Positions 4,743-7,748 of a DNA stretch of 7,748 nt are shown here, in pieces. Numbering within the stretch: the first letter of the stretch is position 1; each line of letters opens with the position of its first letter. The position numbers and the translations under genes were made by a program. The stretch lies in the NCBI GenBank assembly GCA_934418055.1, contig CAKRWX010000103.1:1-7748 (forward strand), given 5' to 3'. This DNA comes from an uncultured Lachnospiraceae bacterium. Lineage in GTDB: Bacteria; Bacillota; Clostridia; Lachnospirales; Lachnospiraceae. The notes under the pieces were generated by a model. That model was not told the DNA's origin. It saw only the letters and a list, made by a program, of their open reading frames with translations, and made no database searches.

Positions 4743-6955
4743 GTCTGCTCTCCTCCATTCAAGTTCAGTCCCGCAAGCGCCTGGGCAAATGCGTTGTTTA
4801 ACGGCGCTTCTGCCTCTTTTTTCTGCTGGCTCAAGTATTTCGCCACATCCCGTTTGGAGACACCTGCTCCCTCTTTTTTGCGCCGCTCCTGGAATGCTTT
4901 TAATTTCTCCTTATAACCGCAGCGGCAGACAAAGATCTGCCCGTCACCCTTTCCCTTGAGTTCCATTTTCTTATGGCACTGCGGACATCTGGCGTTGGAG
5001 GTACGGGAAATGGTCTCCCGGCAGCCACACTCCCGGTCCTGGCACACCAGCATCTCACTGTTTTTACCCTTGACTAAGAGCATCCGTTTTCCACACTGGG
5101 GACATTTCTGGTTGGTCAGGTTATCGTGGCGGAACGTGCCTTCGCCTTCCCGGATCTCCTGGATCAGTTCCTGGGAATAGCTGCGGATGTCTTTCATAAA
5201 GACAGACCGTTTCAGGCTTCCATCTGCAATCTTTGACAGCTTCATCTCCCACTGGGCAGTCAGCTCCGGCTTTCTTAGATCGTCCGGAACCAGCTTCAAT
5301 AACTGTTTTGCCTTGGAGGTCAGGTAAATGTCCTTGCCTTTTTTCTCTAACAAGAAGCTGGAGAATAATTTCTCAATGATGTCCGCCCTGGTAGCAACGG
5401 TACCCAGTCCCCCTGTCTCCCCCAGAGTTTTCGCCATGGCCTTGTCATTGCTTTCCAGATACGCCACCGGATTTTCCATGGCAGAAAGCAAGGTAGCTTC
5501 GTTAAATGGCGCTGGTGGCTTGGTCTTTCCCTCCGTGACAGCAAAAACCGCACCGGACAGCTTTTGACCCACGTGGAACTCCGGAAAATGCTCGGAAGAA
5601 ACTGCAGTCTCCTCTTCTTCCTCATCAGAGGAATTCATCCCCTCGTAAACTGCCTTCCAGCCCATTTTCACCATATGGTTTCCACTGGCATAGAAATGTT
5701 CTCCTGCTGCCGCCGCTTCCACCGCCGTCTGCTCGTATTCACAGGCCGGATATAAGACCGCCAGGAATCTCCGCACCACCAGATCATAGATCCGCCGCTC
5801 GTCAATGGTCATATGATCTAACTGGACGAACTGCTCTGTCGGAATAATGGCGTGATGGTCGGATACCTTCTTGTCATTGACGAAGGATGGCTTTGCCGGA
5901 AGAGGCTGGTTGATCAGCCGGCCCGCCAGCAGCTTGTATGGACCAATGGAGCAGGCCCGGAGCCGCTCCTTGATGGTCGGTAAAATATCTGCCGTCAGAT
6001 ACCGGGAATCGGTTCTCGGATAAGTCAGTACCTTATGGTTCTCGTACAGGCGCTGCATGATATTCAGGGTCTCCTTGGCAGAATAGTCATACCGTCTGCT
6101 GGCTTCCCGCTGAAGCTCGGTCAGATCATATAATAACGGGGCTTCTGTCCGTTTGGGAGTCTTTTTTACAGAAGAGATCACCGCCCCTTTTCCCTTTAAC
6201 CCATCGAACAATTTCTGGACCCGTTCTTTGTCAAAGGACTGGGCAGAATGGCTCTTTTCGTCCTTCCACTGGAATCTCACCCCTTCTGCCCGCATAGAAA
6301 GCCCGTAGTAAGGCTTTGGCACAAACTGACGGATCTGTTCCTCTCTTCTGGCGATCATGGCCAGGGTCGGGGTCTGGACGCGTCCACAGGACAACTGGGC
6401 GTTGTACTTGCAGGTCAGGGCCCTGGTGGCGTTGATCCCCACCATCCAGTCTGCCTCCGCCCGGCTCATGGCCGCGTCATATAAAGGTTCATAGTCCTTT
6501 CCGTCTTTCAAATGTGCAAAACCGTCCCGGATGGCCTTGTCCGTGACCGAAGATATCCACAGCCGTTTCAGCGGCTTTTTGCATCCTGTCTTTTTTAAGA
6601 TCAGCCGCGCTACCAGTTCTCCTTCCCGCCCGGCATCCGTGGCGATAACCACCTGATCCACATCCTGACGGTTTAACTGGGCTTTCACTGCCTGAAACTG
6701 CTTTGCCGACTGTTTGATCACCTCCAGACGGAAGGTGTCCGGAAGCATGGGAAGGTCTTCCATCTTCCATTCTTTGTATTTCTTATCATAGTCCTCCGGG
6801 TCTGCCAGTGTCACCAGATGCCCCAATGCCCAGGTAACGATGTATCTGTCACCCTCCAGGGCTCCATTTAAGGATTTCTGGCATTTTAACACTCTGGCGA
6901 TATCCCGCGCCACCGATGGCTTTTCCGCAATCACCAATGCTTTCATATCCTTCAA
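4739..6955 (-). CDS. topB: DNA topoisomerase III with C-terminal zinc fingers
   Basis: Type IA topoisomerase that cuts one DNA strand, passes the other and separates linked daughter molecules. The 738-residue protein has the Toprim domain first: E11 in VIAEKPSVARDIA and DAGREGEL at 107-114 (metal-binding acidic residues). The catalytic tyrosine is Y312 in LTYPRTDSRYL at 310-320. Other type IA blocks are MSRAEADWMVGINATR at 163-178, LSCGRVQTPTLAM at 188-200, SDHHAIIPT at 365-373 and GTVATRADIIEKL at 518-530. The tail holds two four-cysteine zinc fingers: C618/C621 with C638 and C643 or C645, and C657/C660 with C677/C679. An acidic run DEEEEE lies near 444-449. The start is a TTG at 6955 with GGAGG 4 bases upstream; an ATG at 6946 gives the more usual MKALVIAEKP start, but is 13 bases from that site. 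Sited among housekeeping genes, not mobile-element genes. It overlaps the deaminase gene by 4 bases. Confidence 0.95.
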   Translation of the reverse strand: MKDMKALVIAEKPSVARDIARVLKCQKSLNGALEGDRYIVTWALGHLVTLADPEDYDKKYKEWKMEDLPMLPDTFRLEVIKQSAKQFQAVKAQLNRQDVDQVVIATDAGREGELVARLILKKTGCKKPLKRLWISSVTDKAIRDGFAHLKDGKDYEPLYDAAMSRAEADWMVGINATRALTCKYNAQLSCGRVQTPTLAMIARREEQIRQFVPKPYYGLSMRAEGVRFQWKDEKSHSAQSFDKERVQKLFDGLKGKGAVISSVKKTPKRTEAPLLYDLTELQREASRRYDYSAKETLNIMQRLYENHKVLTYPRTDSRYLTADILPTIKERLRACSIGPYKLLAGRLINQPLPAKPSFVNDKKVSDHHAIIPTEQFVQLDHMTIDERRIYDLVVRRFLAVLYPACEYEQTAVEAAAAGEHFYASGNHMVKMGWKAVYEGMNSSDEEEEETAVSSEHFPEFHVGQKLSGAVFAVTEGKTKPPAPFNEATLLSAMENPVAYLESNDKAMAKTLGETGGLGTVATRADIIEKLFSSFLLEKKGKDIYLTSKAKQLLKLVPDDLRKPELTAQWEMKLSKIADGSLKRSVFMKDIRSYSQELIQEIREGEGTFRHDNLTNQKCPQCGKRMLLVKGKNSEMLVCQDRECGCRETISRTSNARCPQCHKKMELKGKGDGQIFVCRCGYKEKLKAFQERRKKEGAGVSKRDVAKYLSQQKKEAEAPLNNAFAQALAGLNLNGGEQT
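4750..4756 (-). promoter_or_regulatory. Ribosome binding site of the dCMP deaminase gene, inside topB
   Basis: The minus strand reads GGAGGAG, 7 bases before the ATG at 4742 and 10 before the ATG at 4739, supporting the first. It lies within the last codons of topB. Confidence 0.75.
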
Positions 6956-6959
6956 GATG

Positions 6960-6964
6960 CCTCC
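6960..6964 (-). promoter_or_regulatory. Ribosome binding site of topB
   Basis: The minus strand reads GGAGG, 4 bases from the TTG at 6955 and 13 bases from the ATG at 6946. Neither spacing is ideal, so the topB start is uncertain by three codons. Confidence 0.55.
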
Positions 6965-7018
6965 ATTTATCTATAGATCTTGTCATTCTCCGGCAAAATC
7001 ACGATCCTGCCACCTGAC

Positions 7019-7748
7019 TTACACAAACTTTGCGTTAGGATAGATCTCCTTCATTTTTTCATCTGGGAAATGCTGGTCCAAATATCGTTCAAGCCTGCTC
7101 TGGACCGCTCCATTTCCCGCCTGCCTTTCTGAATACCTGGCCAGCGCCAGTCCCGACATGCCAATGTCAAAGACCATGAACACCACCAGCACCCTGCAGA
7201 CGATCACGCCGGTTTTCTTCGGGATCTGCTCGATGAACCTGGACAGAAACGGATAACACAGCTTCAGCCAGATCACCGACACGATGCCCCAGAAGAAACA
7301 ATACAATAAGTTAATTCTGCCTCCCAGGTTAAACGGGATCTTACTGTAATCCCAGAACACCGTACCAAACAACAGTTCTGTCACCACGCTGCATATGTAT
7401 TCATAGGCGCCGCCCAGCACTGTTCCCGCGATAAAGATACAGCTGTCGCTTTTCTGCCGGTACGGATAAAGAAATGCGGTCAGCAGCACACATCCCAGTC
7501 CCCAGACAATACTGAAAGGCCCGTAGACCACGCTGCTGCGGCTCATCCATACGCCAGCGGTCACATAACAGAAGATGGTCTCGATGATATCTCCAAGAAA
7601 TGCTCCGATAAAAAACAAAGAAATCAGCTTATCAATGCTGCATCCTTTGGCAAATACCAAAGATGCCTCGTTTTCCTTCCGTTCCCGCTCCAGAGCTTCC
7701 TTCTGTTGCTTTAAGATCTGCTCCAGAGACAGGTTGGGATAGGCGTTG
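7019..7748 (-). CDS. CmpB-type putative membrane protein (so-called ABC transporter permease), 5' end outside window
   Basis: 242 codons are visible and the frame is open to the right edge, so the N-terminus is missing. The first 29 visible residues are hydrophilic and helical, with LEQILKQQKEALERERKENE. Five membrane segments follow at about 41-62, 76-95, 102-127, 144-168 and 180-203. RSSVVYGPFSIVWGLG (near 70-85) and WDYSKIPFNLGGR (near 132-144) are the marks of the family Pfam calls ABC_trans_CmpB, common in Clostridia. The family is labelled a permease in databases, but I know of no firm function and no ATPase gene is visible here. The tail ends in HFPDEKMKEIYPNAKFV. A TTG at 7658-7660 could be called as a start, but there is no ribosome binding site at a good distance and the upstream codons read as real protein. 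The gene precedes topB by 63 bases on the same strand and may head the operon. Confidence 0.85.
   Translation of the reverse strand, partial: NAYPNLSLEQILKQQKEALERERKENEASLVFAKGCSIDKLISLFFIGAFLGDIIETIFCYVTAGVWMSRSSVVYGPFSIVWGLGCVLLTAFLYPYRQKSDSCIFIAGTVLGGAYEYICSVVTELLFGTVFWDYSKIPFNLGGRINLLYCFFWGIVSVIWLKLCYPFLSRFIEQIPKKTGVIVCRVLVVFMVFDIGMSGLALARYSERQAGNGAVQSRLERYLDQHFPDEKMKEIYPNAKFV

Noticed and set aside
4717..6770. Several frames of 60-93 codons within topB on both strands
   Set aside because: All overlap the continuous topB frame with its full set of motifs; they come from its G+C-rich codon use.
4739..6955. topB as cargo of an integrative conjugative element or plasmid
   Set aside because: Topoisomerase III genes are common on such elements, but no relaxase, integrase, conjugation gene or attachment site is near; neighbours are housekeeping genes.
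7658..7660. TTG as the start of the CmpB-type protein
   Set aside because: The frame continues upstream without a stop to the window edge with protein-like codons, and no well-spaced ribosome binding site precedes the TTG.

Overview
The window looks like chromosomal DNA of a Gram-positive anaerobe of the class Clostridia, most likely a Lachnospiraceae-type gut bacterium. The reasons are the purine-rich AGGAGG-type ribosome binding sites before almost every gene, the style of the proteins (a CmpB-type membrane protein, a topoisomerase III with zinc-finger tail, peptidase T), the short gene spacing, and a divergent AraC regulator / L-fucose isomerase pair typical of glycan-using gut bacteria. 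The genus cannot be fixed from the sequence alone.

Layout. Positions 1-280 (minus strand) hold the first 93 codons of L-fucose isomerase (fucI), which runs off the left edge. A 116-base intergenic region with back-to-back promoter signals separates it from an AraC-family regulator on the plus strand (397-1251). The regulator's reading frame is broken by one in-frame TAG at 1051-1053, inside the DNA-binding domain; the rest of the domain continues in the same frame to a TAA at 1249-1251. This left part is clearly more AT-rich than the right part (by hand count 20/60 G+C in 841-900 against 38/60 in 6601-6660).

From 7748 down to 1401 all genes lie on the minus strand and read leftwards: a CmpB-type membrane protein (5' end outside the window), DNA topoisomerase III (topB), a dCMP-deaminase-family protein, a YbaK-type Cys-tRNA(Pro) deacylase, a tRNA-dihydrouridine synthase, and peptidase T (pepT). 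The topB/deaminase pair overlaps by 4 bases (ATGA), the YbaK/Dus pair is coupled by a ribosome binding site over the stop codon, and gaps elsewhere are short, so topB to dus is probably one operon. pepT follows after a 96-102-base gap with palindromes. A strong hairpin plus U-tract at 1250-1309 ends this leftward transcription and meets the converging regulator gene. A possible 14-codon ORF with a good ribosome binding site lies between pepT and the terminator.

Functionally the leftward genes are housekeeping: DNA topology, pyrimidine deoxynucleotide metabolism, tRNA proofreading and modification, and peptide breakdown. The fuc part is an accessory sugar-use locus. I see no CRISPR array, rRNA, tRNA, insertion sequence or phage gene, and no evidence for a wholly new system. 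The observations most worth checking are the amber codon in the regulator, the small ORF beside the terminator, and a possible tandem domain repeat in the membrane protein at the right edge.
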